Assembly (NCBI GenBank): GCA_025056955.1
Contig: JANWYL010000035.1
Span: 1 to 16,918 of the forward strand
DNA from: Sandaracinaceae bacterium
GTDB lineage: Bacteria > Myxococcota_A > Polyangia > Polyangiales > Sandaracinaceae
Reading direction: 5' to 3'
DNA: 16,918 nt
A model generated the notes under the pieces. That model made no database searches. It had not been told where the DNA came from and saw only the letters and a program-made list of their open reading frames with translations. Both the position numbers and the translations under genes were made by a program. Positions 1-6,117 of this stretch are shown here, in pieces. Every line of letters starts with the position of its first letter. Position 1 is the stretch's first letter.

Positions 1-375
1 GCGCACTCTCGCGTTTCCGCTTTGCTGGTCTTCGTGTTCAAAGTGGCCCTGAAAATCCCTTGGGATGCGCTCGTTGTTGATCATGAGCTGTTCGTTTTGC
101 ATGGAAAGTTGCATCCCGGGCTTTCCGACAATCCGCCCTATCACAAAGCGCTCCTGGTTTTGGGGGTGGCGGCAGAGAACGATGGATCCGTGCTTGAATT
201 CTGAGCTGCGCCATGCGAGGACTGTGTCCCCAGCAAAAATGGTTGGGGCCATGGCATCGTTTGAGACAATCACGACGTCGATAAAGAAAAAGCGCAAGAT
301 TGCTCCAACCAAAGCGAAAATCCCCCCAAGCATGAGCACAAACTTAAAAAGCTGGGCACGAAGGCTATCTCCCAT
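1..375 (-). CDS. Signal peptidase I (S26)-like protein with substituted catalytic residues, partial
   Basis: The reverse strand is open from an ATG at 375 to the window edge (125 codons), so the C-terminus is missing. Residues 9-32 form one hydrophobic segment, followed by 'FFIDVVIVSNDAMAPTI' (30-46), 'AGDTVLAW' (48-55) and 'VIGRIVGKPG' (78-87). These line up with boxes B, C and D of bacterial signal peptidase I, which normally read 'SGSMxPTL', 'GD' and 'IKRVVGLPGD'. The nucleophilic Ser just before Met is Ala41 here, and the general-base Lys is Gly80. Both catalytic residues are therefore absent while the fold signature and membrane anchor remain. I infer a membrane-anchored, periplasm-facing pseudoenzyme; a degenerating gene is the alternative, but no stop or frameshift is visible. 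It is last in the thiG-tenI run, 81 nt after tenI. No strong Shine-Dalgarno precedes the ATG, so a slightly upstream TTG start is possible. Confidence 0.7.
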   Translation of the reverse strand, partial: MGDSLRAQLFKFVLMLGGIFALVGAILRFFFIDVVIVSNDAMAPTIFAGDTVLAWRSSEFKHGSIVLCRHPQNQERFVIGRIVGKPGMQLSMQNEQLMINNERIPRDFQGHFEHEDQQSGNARVR

Positions 376-418
376 GGTCAACCCACTGGCAGCACATGAG
401 CATCGGCAAAATGAAGCG

Positions 419-450
419 ATCTCACAAGATTTTGCCTCTTCTCATGAGAT
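419..450 (-). other. Intercistronic hairpin between the TenI-like gene and the S26-like gene
   Basis: Arms at 419-429 and 440-450 can pair over 11 positions (9 Watson-Crick, 2 G-U in the minus-strand transcript) around a 10-nt loop. The hairpin begins 6 nt past the TenI-like stop codon. There is no U-run after the stem, so it is a poor intrinsic terminator. It may be an mRNA-stabilising or attenuating element that lowers expression of the downstream S26-like gene. The pairing is visible in the sequence; its function is inference. Confidence 0.4.
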
Positions 451-456
451 TTGAGT

Positions 457-1098
457 TCAAGCAGCCTCGCACCATTTGAGGAGCTCCAAGAGGGCTTGGG
501 CCCCGTCAGGGGCTTGGGCCATGGCACGACGGACTGCGATGCCATAAGCACCCAAGGCAAAGGCCCGAGCGAAGTCCTCTTGGCGCTGAAGACCGCCCAG
601 GGCAAAAATGGGAAGGGGGCTGATTCCGATGATGGCCTTGGCTTCGCTTTGGCTGAGGGGTGGGCCTTTGCCTGGAACAGGCCCAAAGGGCGCAAGGAGG
701 AGCGCGTCTGCCCCCTCCAGGGCCCGCTTGCGGGCGCTTTCGATCGAGTGGATGCTGGCCATAAGGGGAGCGCTTGTGATTTTGCGAAAGTGCTCAACCG
801 ATGGGGCACGTTCGGGAAGGTGAAGGCCAGAAGCACCGCATTCCATGGCTTTCTCGCCAAGGACTGGATCGCTTGTTGCCAAAAAAACCGGAACAAGGCC
901 CTGGGAAAGGGCGACCAGGCTTTCAAGGTGCTCAAGGACTTGGGGCATTGGGCTTTCATAGTCCCTCAAAATGAGCATCCACCCCTTCACCCTCCCATCC
1001 AACGCTTCGACGTAGGGTGCAAGGCCACGGGTCCCATCCGGATCGGTGATCACAATCAGGCGAGGCCACGAAAAGGAAAGCGGCTCTCTTTTCAGCAT
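457..1098 (-). CDS. tenI: TenI/ThiE-family protein (probable thiazole tautomerase-like)
   Basis: This 213-residue protein has the length and (beta/alpha)8 landmarks of the ThiE/TenI family: 'LILRDYE' (42-48), 'GASGLHLPE' (88-96), 'SIHSIESA' (115-122), 'GADALLLAPFGPVPGKGPP' (129-147) and 'ALGGL' (166-170). ThiE joins HMP-PP to thiazole phosphate and normally carries a QxREK-type motif in the first landmark. Here only the Arg (45) survives and the Gln and Lys positions are Leu and Tyr. His117 fits the catalytic His of TenI, the aromatising thiazole tautomerase, although many ThiE proteins also have a His nearby. TenI-like is therefore my preferred call, with divergent ThiE as the alternative. 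An AAGGGGA Shine-Dalgarno lies just upstream of the ATG at 1098. The gene follows thiG in the same direction, 85 nt later, which supports a role in the thiazole branch of cytoplasmic thiamine synthesis. Confidence 0.8.
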   Translation of the reverse strand: MLKREPLSFSWPRLIVITDPDGTRGLAPYVEALDGRVKGWMLILRDYESPMPQVLEHLESLVALSQGLVPVFLATSDPVLGEKAMECGASGLHLPERAPSVEHFRKITSAPLMASIHSIESARKRALEGADALLLAPFGPVPGKGPPLSQSEAKAIIGISPLPIFALGGLQRQEDFARAFALGAYGIAVRRAMAQAPDGAQALLELLKWCEAA

Positions 1099-1159
1099 CG
1101 CGCATTCCCCTTGCTTGGAGAAGGTTGTTTGTGGGTTGATTGTGACTGAGAAAGGTGAA

Positions 1160-1189
1160 ACCTAGGTGAAAAATGAGTTACACCTAGGT
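1160..1189 (-). repeat. CCTAGG inverted repeat embedding the thiG stop codon
   Basis: Two copies of a CACCTAGG-type palindrome are 12 nt apart. The arms ACCTAGGTG (1160-1168) and CACCTAGGT (1181-1189) can form a 9-bp hairpin. The second copy is itself a perfect 12-bp palindrome, ACACCTAGGTGT (1180-1191 region). Its TAG is the thiG stop codon (1184-1186). No U-run follows on the minus strand. It may be a processing or attenuation hairpin between thiG and the TenI-like gene, or a paired protein-binding site. The structure is seen directly; its role is inferred. Confidence 0.55.
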
Positions 1190-1975
1190 GTGTTGATGCT
1201 TTGAACCGATCACACCCTGCAGGGGGCTTGAAGCCGAGGCGTAGAGGCGCTTGGGGATGCGCCCTGCGAGAAAGGCTTCGCGGCCGGCTTCGACGGCGAG
1301 GCGCATCGCGCGGGCCATGCGGACAGGATCTTTGGCTTGGGCGATCGCTGTGTTCACGAGAACGGCGTGGCAGCCAAGCTCCATTGCAATCGATACATCC
1401 GAAGCTGTTCCGACGCCTGCATCGACGACGATTGGGACTTTGGCCTGCTCGAGGATGATTTCGATGTTATAGGGGTTGCGGATGCCGAGGCCGCTCCCAA
1501 TCGGCGCCCCGAGGGGCATGACAGAGACGCAGCCGAGCTCTTCAAGCCGCTTGGCCGTGACAGGATCGTCGTTGGTGTACGCCATGACCGCAAAGCCCTC
1601 TCGGACGAGGATTTTTGCGGCCTCGATCGTTTGGACCACATCTGGAAAGAGGGTTTTGGGGTCACCGATCACTTCGAGCTTGATAAAGGGTGTGCCGAGG
1701 AGTTCTCTTGCCAAGCGCGCCGTGCGGACGGCGTCTTCGGCGGTGTAGCAGCCGGCCGTATTGGGCAAAATCATGTAGCCTCCTTTGATGAGGAATTCGG
1801 TGAGCGCCTGGCCCTCAGCGCTTTGAAAGTCCACCCTTCGGACGGCAACGGTCACAACTTCGGCTCCAGAGGCCTCAATGGCCGCGCGACACAGCTCAAG
1901 GTTTACAAACTTGCCCGTGCCCACAAAAAGCCTTGAGCGCAGGGTCTTTCCTCCAATGACAAGCCTGTCTTCCAT
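1184..1975 (-). CDS. thiG: Thiazole synthase ThiG
   Basis: ThiG condenses 1-deoxyxylulose-5-phosphate, dehydroglycine and ThiS thiocarboxylate sulfur to make the thiazole phosphate of thiamine. The frame shows the standard family sequence: 'LFVGTGK' (16-22), 'RRVD' (46-49), 'LPNTAGCYTAEDAVR' (70-84), 'FIKLEVIGD' (97-105, with Lys99 as the Schiff-base lysine), 'MPLGAPIGSGLGI', 'PIVVDAGVG' and 'VLVNTAIA'. At about 263 residues it is full length. I chose the ATG at 1975 (adjacent ATG at 1978) because AAGG lies about 8 nt upstream and the protein then begins with the expected 'LVIGGKTLRSRLF' strand. An in-frame ATG at 2005 adds ten residues without family similarity and has no good Shine-Dalgarno. 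thiS, thiF, thiH/thiO and thiC are not in the window. It is the first gene of a run that includes the TenI-like gene. Confidence 0.95.
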   Translation of the reverse strand: MEDRLVIGGKTLRSRLFVGTGKFVNLELCRAAIEASGAEVVTVAVRRVDFQSAEGQALTEFLIKGGYMILPNTAGCYTAEDAVRTARLARELLGTPFIKLEVIGDPKTLFPDVVQTIEAAKILVREGFAVMAYTNDDPVTAKRLEELGCVSVMPLGAPIGSGLGIRNPYNIEIILEQAKVPIVVDAGVGTASDVSIAMELGCHAVLVNTAIAQAKDPVRMARAMRLAVEAGREAFLAGRIPKRLYASASSPLQGVIGSKHQHT

Positions 1976-2117
1976 CATGGTGGGCCTTAGCACGGTCCAA
2001 CCCATCTCAAAAGGGTCACGGCCTGAAAAAGACCCCTGGATTTCAGGGAGCTGCCCCCAAAGCGGGCGCTCCTATAAGATCCATGAGATGAAATGAGGAG
2101 CTATTCAAAGAGGCGCT
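1976..2117. promoter_or_regulatory. Divergent intergenic region between thiG and the lipoprotein gene
   Basis: These 142 bp should hold both promoters, but I cannot call convincing -35/-10 pairs. TATAAG at 2073-2078 on the plus strand is a possible -10 without a good -35. A hairpin with arms 2048-2056 and 2064-2071 (GAGC-GCCC against GGGC-GCTC, one bulged T) and a weaker GGGTC/GACCC pair at 2013-2017 and 2031-2035 lie in the thiG leader. I looked for a TPP riboswitch on the thiG side and did not find its conserved CUGAGA and 'CCUGAUCUGGAUAA' core. Confidence 0.35.
2107..2113 (+). promoter_or_regulatory. Ribosome binding site of the lipoprotein gene
   Basis: AAAGAGG lies 4 nt before the ATG at 2118. 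It supports this start, which also gives a complete lipoprotein signal peptide. Confidence 0.6.
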
Positions 2118-4085
2118 ATGGCAAAAGAAAAGGCTTTTTCGCTTGAACCTGCTGGATTTTTCCTCTTTTTTGCTTTGGTTGTGGGTGCTTGTGGTGGTGG
2201 CGATGGGGGTGGTATGCGCTGCGAGGACAATGGCGATTGCCCCGAGGGCCGCGAGTGCCGAGATGGGCGCTGCGTCCGTAGCCGCGATGCGGGGGCTCAA
2301 GACGCCCCTTCTGCCACCGATGCGGGCCAGGATGCCAGGGTGCTTTCGGATGCCCCCTCTTCCGGCTGCCGCAGGGCGTCGGACTGCCCAGACGACGGAA
2401 ACGCATGCACCCAAGTGAGCTGCTCGATGGGCCGCTGTGTGCACCACTTTGACGAAGCGAGCTTGAGCAACCCCTACGCTTGCGGCCGCATGGAGGGCTC
2501 TTCAATCATGTGCACGGCCCCTTGTCCAAACGGAGGGCCCAATACCCGCCCAATTTGCATGGGGGGCCGCTGTGGCCTGGCCTGTGTCGATGGCCATGTC
2601 GACATCGATCGCATGATGGGCCCAGGCAGCAATGGCTGCGAGTGTCAGCGCATGGGGGATATGGACGAGCCAGATGCCGAAGCCCGCGATGCCAACTGCG
2701 ATGGCGCCGATGGCATCGTTGGCAACATGGCTTTCCTCTATGTGGCACCCTCTGCCCGCGGTTCGGGCGATGGAAGCTCCCCCGCCAACGCCGCTTCCAT
2801 CCAAAGGGCCTTCGAGATTGCCGATCTTCGAAGCGAGGTGAACCACATCCTCCTCGAGCAGGGAAACTACACCATCACCCAACCTTTGCTTTTGGACGGC
2901 CGCATCGTCTCCTTGCACGGAGGCTATGATGCGCAATTCAGAAGCCGCCCAGGTCGCTCGAGGATGCGCTCAAATGCCCCCCACGCCCTCCGAGTGATTG
3001 GCGGGATGGTGTCGATCGAGGCAATCGATTGGGAAAGCGCAGACCAGAGCGCTCCGAGCGCCTATACCGCGACCCTCGTCCTCAACGGCACAACCATCTC
3101 GATTGCCCAAAGCCGCATCGTTGCCGGGCGCGGAGGCAATGGCAGAGATGGGATGAACGGAATCGGTGTCGTCGGAACGACGCCTCCCATGCCTGGTGCA
3201 AGGGGAGGCAATGGCTCAGGGGCCACGCCAGGCCCTGGGGGAGGAGCAGGCCCAGGAGCCGGCGGATGGGGAGGTGCGGGCCGCTCCGAAGGGGGTGGGG
3301 GAGCTGACCCGAGCTTAACGTGCCGAGGGCGTGGAGGGGCAGGCGGTTCCGCAGGAACTGGCACAACCAGCGCCACAGGCTCCCCAGGTCAAAACGGGAT
3401 GGAGGGCTGTGCCGGGATGAACGGGCGCCATGGTGCGGGTGGCTCCGGGCCAGGGAGCTTTGGCTTTTCTTCTGGCTTTGTGTGGTCTCCAAGCCACGGT
3501 GCAGATGGTGAGCCCGGTGAGCGGGGAGAGCGAGGTGGGGGAGGGGGAGGGGGTGGAGCGGCAGCGGCCTCTTCTTCCTCGTGTGAGGCCTATGGAGGAG
3601 GAGGGGGTGGTGGTGAAGGGGGAGAGGGGGGTCGTGGCGGTGCACCTGGACGTGGGGGGCAGGGTGGGGGAGGCTCTTTTGCGATCATGTCTTATGAGAG
3701 CCGCATCCAGTTTGGAATGGGTGTGGTCCTTGAAACCCGTGGGGGAGGAAATGGTGGCCGAGGGGGGAGCGGTGCCAACGGAGAGCTCGGTGCGGCTGGG
3801 GGAGCTGGGGGTACAGGTGGAACAAGCAGCATGGGGATCTGCAGGGCAACGGGGGGGAATGGAGGGAGCGGTGGCCGTGGTGGAAGTGGTGGACGCGGTG
3901 GGTGTGGAGGGGGAGGAGCTGGTGGCCCCTCTGCAGGCATCATTCACCAAGGAGGGAGAGTCATCGGTACACCCACCTTCATGGTTGGCCCAGGAGGGAT
4001 GGGTGGCCCTCAATGCAGCGCAGGGGGAGGGAACCCTGGTGAAAATGGGGTAATGATGAACATCATCACACTCACTGCGCCTTGA
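2118..4085 (+). CDS. Gly-rich surface lipoprotein with Cys-rich and beta-helix-like segments
   Basis: This 655-residue protein begins with a lipoprotein signal peptide: a hydrophobic stretch at 12-24 and lipobox 'VGAC' with Cys25 as the lipidation site. Cys-rich segments follow at 35-52, 84-107 and 122-176, of the type 'CEDNGDC...CRDGRC'. Next come 'DANCDGADG' (191-199) and 'FLYVAPSARGSGDGSSPANAASIQRA' -like text at about 206-231, then 'ILLEQGNYTI' and 'IVSLHGGYD'. This is the layout of myxobacterial lipoproteins with a DUF1565/pectate-lyase-like right-handed beta-helix. Two Gly-rich tracts (about 338-519 and 541-604) flank a short non-Gly segment (520-540) that resembles a beta-helix rung. 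I expect an exported, lipid-anchored surface protein with a structural or adhesive role. No catalytic residues can be identified. It is monocistronic, divergent from thiG and convergent with the acyl-CoA dehydrogenase. Confidence 0.85.
   Translation: MAKEKAFSLEPAGFFLFFALVVGACGGGDGGGMRCEDNGDCPEGRECRDGRCVRSRDAGAQDAPSATDAGQDARVLSDAPSSGCRRASDCPDDGNACTQVSCSMGRCVHHFDEASLSNPYACGRMEGSSIMCTAPCPNGGPNTRPICMGGRCGLACVDGHVDIDRMMGPGSNGCECQRMGDMDEPDAEARDANCDGADGIVGNMAFLYVAPSARGSGDGSSPANAASIQRAFEIADLRSEVNHILLEQGNYTITQPLLLDGRIVSLHGGYDAQFRSRPGRSRMRSNAPHALRVIGGMVSIEAIDWESADQSAPSAYTATLVLNGTTISIAQSRIVAGRGGNGRDGMNGIGVVGTTPPMPGARGGNGSGATPGPGGGAGPGAGGWGGAGRSEGGGGADPSLTCRGRGGAGGSAGTGTTSATGSPGQNGMEGCAGMNGRHGAGGSGPGSFGFSSGFVWSPSHGADGEPGERGERGGGGGGGGAAAASSSSCEAYGGGGGGGEGGEGGRGGAPGRGGQGGGGSFAIMSYESRIQFGMGVVLETRGGGNGGRGGSGANGELGAAGGAGGTGGTSSMGICRATGGNGGSGGRGGSGGRGGCGGGGAGGPSAGIIHQGGRVIGTPTFMVGPGGMGGPQCSAGGGNPGENGVMMNIITLTAP
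3129..4037 (+). repeat. Low-complexity Gly-rich coding tract
   Basis: Dense GGN codons encode GGx and GxG runs (residues 338-640 of the lipoprotein), interrupted only by residues 520-540 and a few Cys- or Ser-bearing patches. The composition is purine-rich on the plus strand. As a result the antisense strand is open for long Pro-rich frames, which should not be annotated. Such tracts resemble PGRS or collagen-like regions and are prone to length change. Confidence 0.8.
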
Positions 4086-4086
4086 A

Positions 4087-4142
4087 CACCCTTGGTGCTT
4101 TCCGCCTTCACCCACCAAGGGGCGCGCGCGACCCCTTGGGTG
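4087..4142. terminator. Hairpin cluster between convergent genes, probable bidirectional terminator
   Basis: Three mutually complementary segments lie just after the lipoprotein stop codon. Arm A is CCCTTGGTG (4089-4097), arm B is CACCAAGGGG (4113-4122) and arm C is CCCCTTGGGTG (4132-4142). A and B can form a perfect 9-bp stem. B and C can form a 10-bp stem with one bulged base around a CGCGCGCGA loop. The two stems exclude each other because both use B. There is no clear U-run on either strand. The position between converging stop codons suggests termination or protection of 3' ends. Confidence 0.55.
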
Positions 4143-4162
4143 TTGGCTTGCCTTCAAGCGCT

Positions 4163-6004
4163 CTAAACCATCGCAAAGCTTTCGACCGGTATTTCAAGCG
4201 CGCTCCGATCGCCGCTCGCCATGATTTGGGCCTTGAGCGGGACTTCGGGGAGGAATGTCGAGGCGAAAAAGAGCGCTGCCTGCTTTTTGCCCTCGTAAAA
4301 GGCCCAGTCGCGGCTTCCTTTCTCGCACTTTTGTTGGGCTTCGTCTGCAATGATTGCGGCATCGAGAAGAAGCCAGCCCACCGCCGTTTCGCTCATCATC
4401 TCGAGGAAGCGGTTGGCGTGAAGGGGAACGCGCTCGATTTCGCCGCTTTGGAACCACTGGAGGAGCTGAAATGCTGAATTTGCAAGCGCTTCTTTGGCTT
4501 GCCCAAGGGTGCGGATGGCCTGACCAAATACAGGGTGACGCCCGTTTTCTTCAATGAATCGGCTCATATCTGAAATGAACGCCTGCGCATGCCTCCCCCC
4601 ATCTTGAGTGAGCTTGCGCCCCACCAAATCCAGGGCTTGGATGTGGTTTGTGCCTTCGTAGATCGAAAAGACCCTTGAGTCACGCATGTACTGCTCAATT
4701 GGATAATCGCGGATGTAGCCAGCCCCCCCATAAACCTGCATCGCAAGCTCACAGATCCGAAAAGCCTGCTCAGAGCCATAGGCCTTAACGATGGGGGTGA
4801 GGAGGTCGACCTGGCCGAGGTGATAAGCGACCTTGTCGTCGTCTTTGCCTTGAAGGACGCGCGCCCGATCCTGGTGCATCGTGAGCTTGACGATGAGGGC
4901 ACGAATCCCCTCAACCTTCGACTTCATTTCAAGAAGCATCCGGCGAATGTCGGGATGCTCGATGATGGGGACACGGGGCGCTAGCGGATTCTTCCACTCC
5001 TTCACTGAGCTCCCCTGCTTTCGCTCCTTGGCGTAATCCAAGGCGCAAAGATACGCGGCACTGGCCACGGCAAGCCCCTGAACACCCACCCCGATTCGGG
5101 CATAGTTCATCATCTGGAACATCTGCCGGATGCCCTCGTTTTCTTTTGTGCCGCAAAGGTAGCCGATACAGCGATCTTCTTCGCCAAATTGAAGCACACA
5201 GGTGGCTGAGCCGTGAAGCCCCATCTTGTGCTCGAGGCCAATCACCTTGACGTCATTGGGTTCGCCGAGGCTTCCGTCTGGATTGACCCGGATTTTCGGG
5301 ACCACAAAGAGCGAAAGGCCCTTGGTGCCAGGTGGTGCCCCCTCAACGCGCGCAAGCACAAGGTGAACGATGTTTTCGGCGCAGTCGTGGTCACCCCCTG
5401 TGATGAATATTTTGGTGCCCTTGATCGAATAGGTGCCATCGGGGTTTCGGCGGGCTGAGGTTGTGGCCGCACCCACGTCTGAGCCGGCCTGGGGCTCGGT
5501 GAGGCACATGGTCCCTCCCCACTTTCCGCCGTACATTTTGGGCACAAAGAGGCGCTTGAGCTCAGGTGTCCCAAAGGTGTCAATCAGGTGCACAGCCCCA
5601 ATCGCCAAGCCCGGATAGGTCATAAAGGCACAATTTGCGCCGCTAAACATTTCTTCGACAAGCGCTTGCAAGGTGTGGGGGGCTCCTTGGCCACCCACCT
5701 CTTCACGCTCAGAAAGCACCCGCCAGCCGGCTTCGAAAAGCGCTTTCCACGCTTCTTTGAAGCCAGGAGGGGTGATCACCCGGCCATTTTCGAGCTTGCA
5801 CCCCACCCGATCGCCCACAACGTTCAGCGGGCCAAGCACTTTTTGCGCAAACTCGCAGCTCTCCTCAAGCGCCATCCGGACTTCATCGCGCCCCCAGTTT
5901 TCAAAAGGTGGCTTTGAAAGGAGTTCATCCAAGCGAAATTGCTCAAAAAGCAGAAATTCAAAATCGCGCAAATCGGCTTTGTAGTGGTTTTGGGGCTGAG
6001 ACAT
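4163..6004 (-). CDS. Acyl-CoA dehydrogenase, long FadE/DmdC-type
   Basis: This 613-residue flavoenzyme would catalyse alpha,beta-dehydrogenation of an acyl-CoA. The order is an AcylCoA_DH_N-type segment ('YKADLRDFEFLLFEQF', 8-23), the alpha-helical N domain, the FAD/acyl contact 'MCLTEPQAGSDVGAATTS' (166-183), 'IKGTKIFITGGDHD' (194-207), and the C-terminal catalytic domain. In that domain 'RDSRVFSIYEGTNHIQALDL' (441-460) places the catalytic Glu at 450. An extra C-terminal helical extension follows (about 470-613). The length near 600 and this extension are typical of the FadE/DmdC (methylmercaptopropionyl-CoA dehydrogenase-like) group, not of 380-residue mitochondrial-type enzymes. Substrate chain length cannot be read from the sequence. 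A GAGGTGA Shine-Dalgarno (6008-6014) just before the ATG supports the start. A TetR-type palindrome lies upstream, suggesting acyl-CoA-responsive repression. Confidence 0.95.
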   Translation of the reverse strand: MSQPQNHYKADLRDFEFLLFEQFRLDELLSKPPFENWGRDEVRMALEESCEFAQKVLGPLNVVGDRVGCKLENGRVITPPGFKEAWKALFEAGWRVLSEREEVGGQGAPHTLQALVEEMFSGANCAFMTYPGLAIGAVHLIDTFGTPELKRLFVPKMYGGKWGGTMCLTEPQAGSDVGAATTSARRNPDGTYSIKGTKIFITGGDHDCAENIVHLVLARVEGAPPGTKGLSLFVVPKIRVNPDGSLGEPNDVKVIGLEHKMGLHGSATCVLQFGEEDRCIGYLCGTKENEGIRQMFQMMNYARIGVGVQGLAVASAAYLCALDYAKERKQGSSVKEWKNPLAPRVPIIEHPDIRRMLLEMKSKVEGIRALIVKLTMHQDRARVLQGKDDDKVAYHLGQVDLLTPIVKAYGSEQAFRICELAMQVYGGAGYIRDYPIEQYMRDSRVFSIYEGTNHIQALDLVGRKLTQDGGRHAQAFISDMSRFIEENGRHPVFGQAIRTLGQAKEALANSAFQLLQWFQSGEIERVPLHANRFLEMMSETAVGWLLLDAAIIADEAQQKCEKGSRDWAFYEGKKQAALFFASTFLPEVPLKAQIMASGDRSALEIPVESFAMV

Positions 6005-6007
6005 CGC

Positions 6008-6014
6008 TCACCTC
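6008..6014 (-). promoter_or_regulatory. Ribosome binding site of the acyl-CoA dehydrogenase
   Basis: On the minus strand GAGGTGA stands 3 nt before the ATG at 6004. It fixes the start codon. Confidence 0.65.
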
Positions 6015-6048
6015 ATGCATCGATATGCCCATTTCACCGCTTTGTGCT

Positions 6049-6066
6049 GATGAATGAGCATTCATC
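6049..6066. promoter_or_regulatory. Perfect palindrome, probable TetR-family operator
   Basis: GATGAATGAGCATTCATC is two perfect 8-bp inverted arms around a 2-bp centre. It lies 45 bp upstream of the acyl-CoA dehydrogenase start and 52 bp upstream of the GTG start of the divergent methyltransferase. Fatty-acid regulators of the TetR family, such as Bacillus FadR (TGAATGA...TCATTCA-type sites), bind operators with closely similar half-sites. I infer a FadR/PsrA-like repressor site controlling beta-oxidation. No regulator gene lies in the window. Confidence 0.6.
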
Positions 6067-6102
6067 CATCGACTCACAATGGGCAATCCGACGCATCGCG
6101 TC

Positions 6103-6108
6103 AAGGAG
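6103..6108 (+). promoter_or_regulatory. Ribosome binding site deciding a GTG start
   Basis: AAGGAG is followed by 9 nt and then GTG at 6118. The in-frame ATG at 6079 has no Shine-Dalgarno. This favours the GTG as the true start of the methyltransferase. Confidence 0.6.
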
Positions 6109-6117
6109 TTTGGTCAC

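Noticed and set aside
451..1149. 232-codon plus-strand frame opposite the TenI-like gene
   Set aside because: The minus-strand frame shows the TenI/ThiE family landmarks. The plus frame shows none.
1976..2117. TPP riboswitch upstream of thiG
   Set aside because: Short GC stems are present, but the conserved CUGAGA and pyrimidine-sensor core sequences are missing.
3315..4157. Long minus-strand frame (280 codons) opposite the lipoprotein gene, and a 207-codon plus-strand frame at 3430-4053
   Set aside because: Both come from the stop-poor GGN-rich tract. The translations are low-complexity Pro/Ser/His or Gly/Val text without recognisable domains, while the lipoprotein frame has a signal peptide and family motifs.
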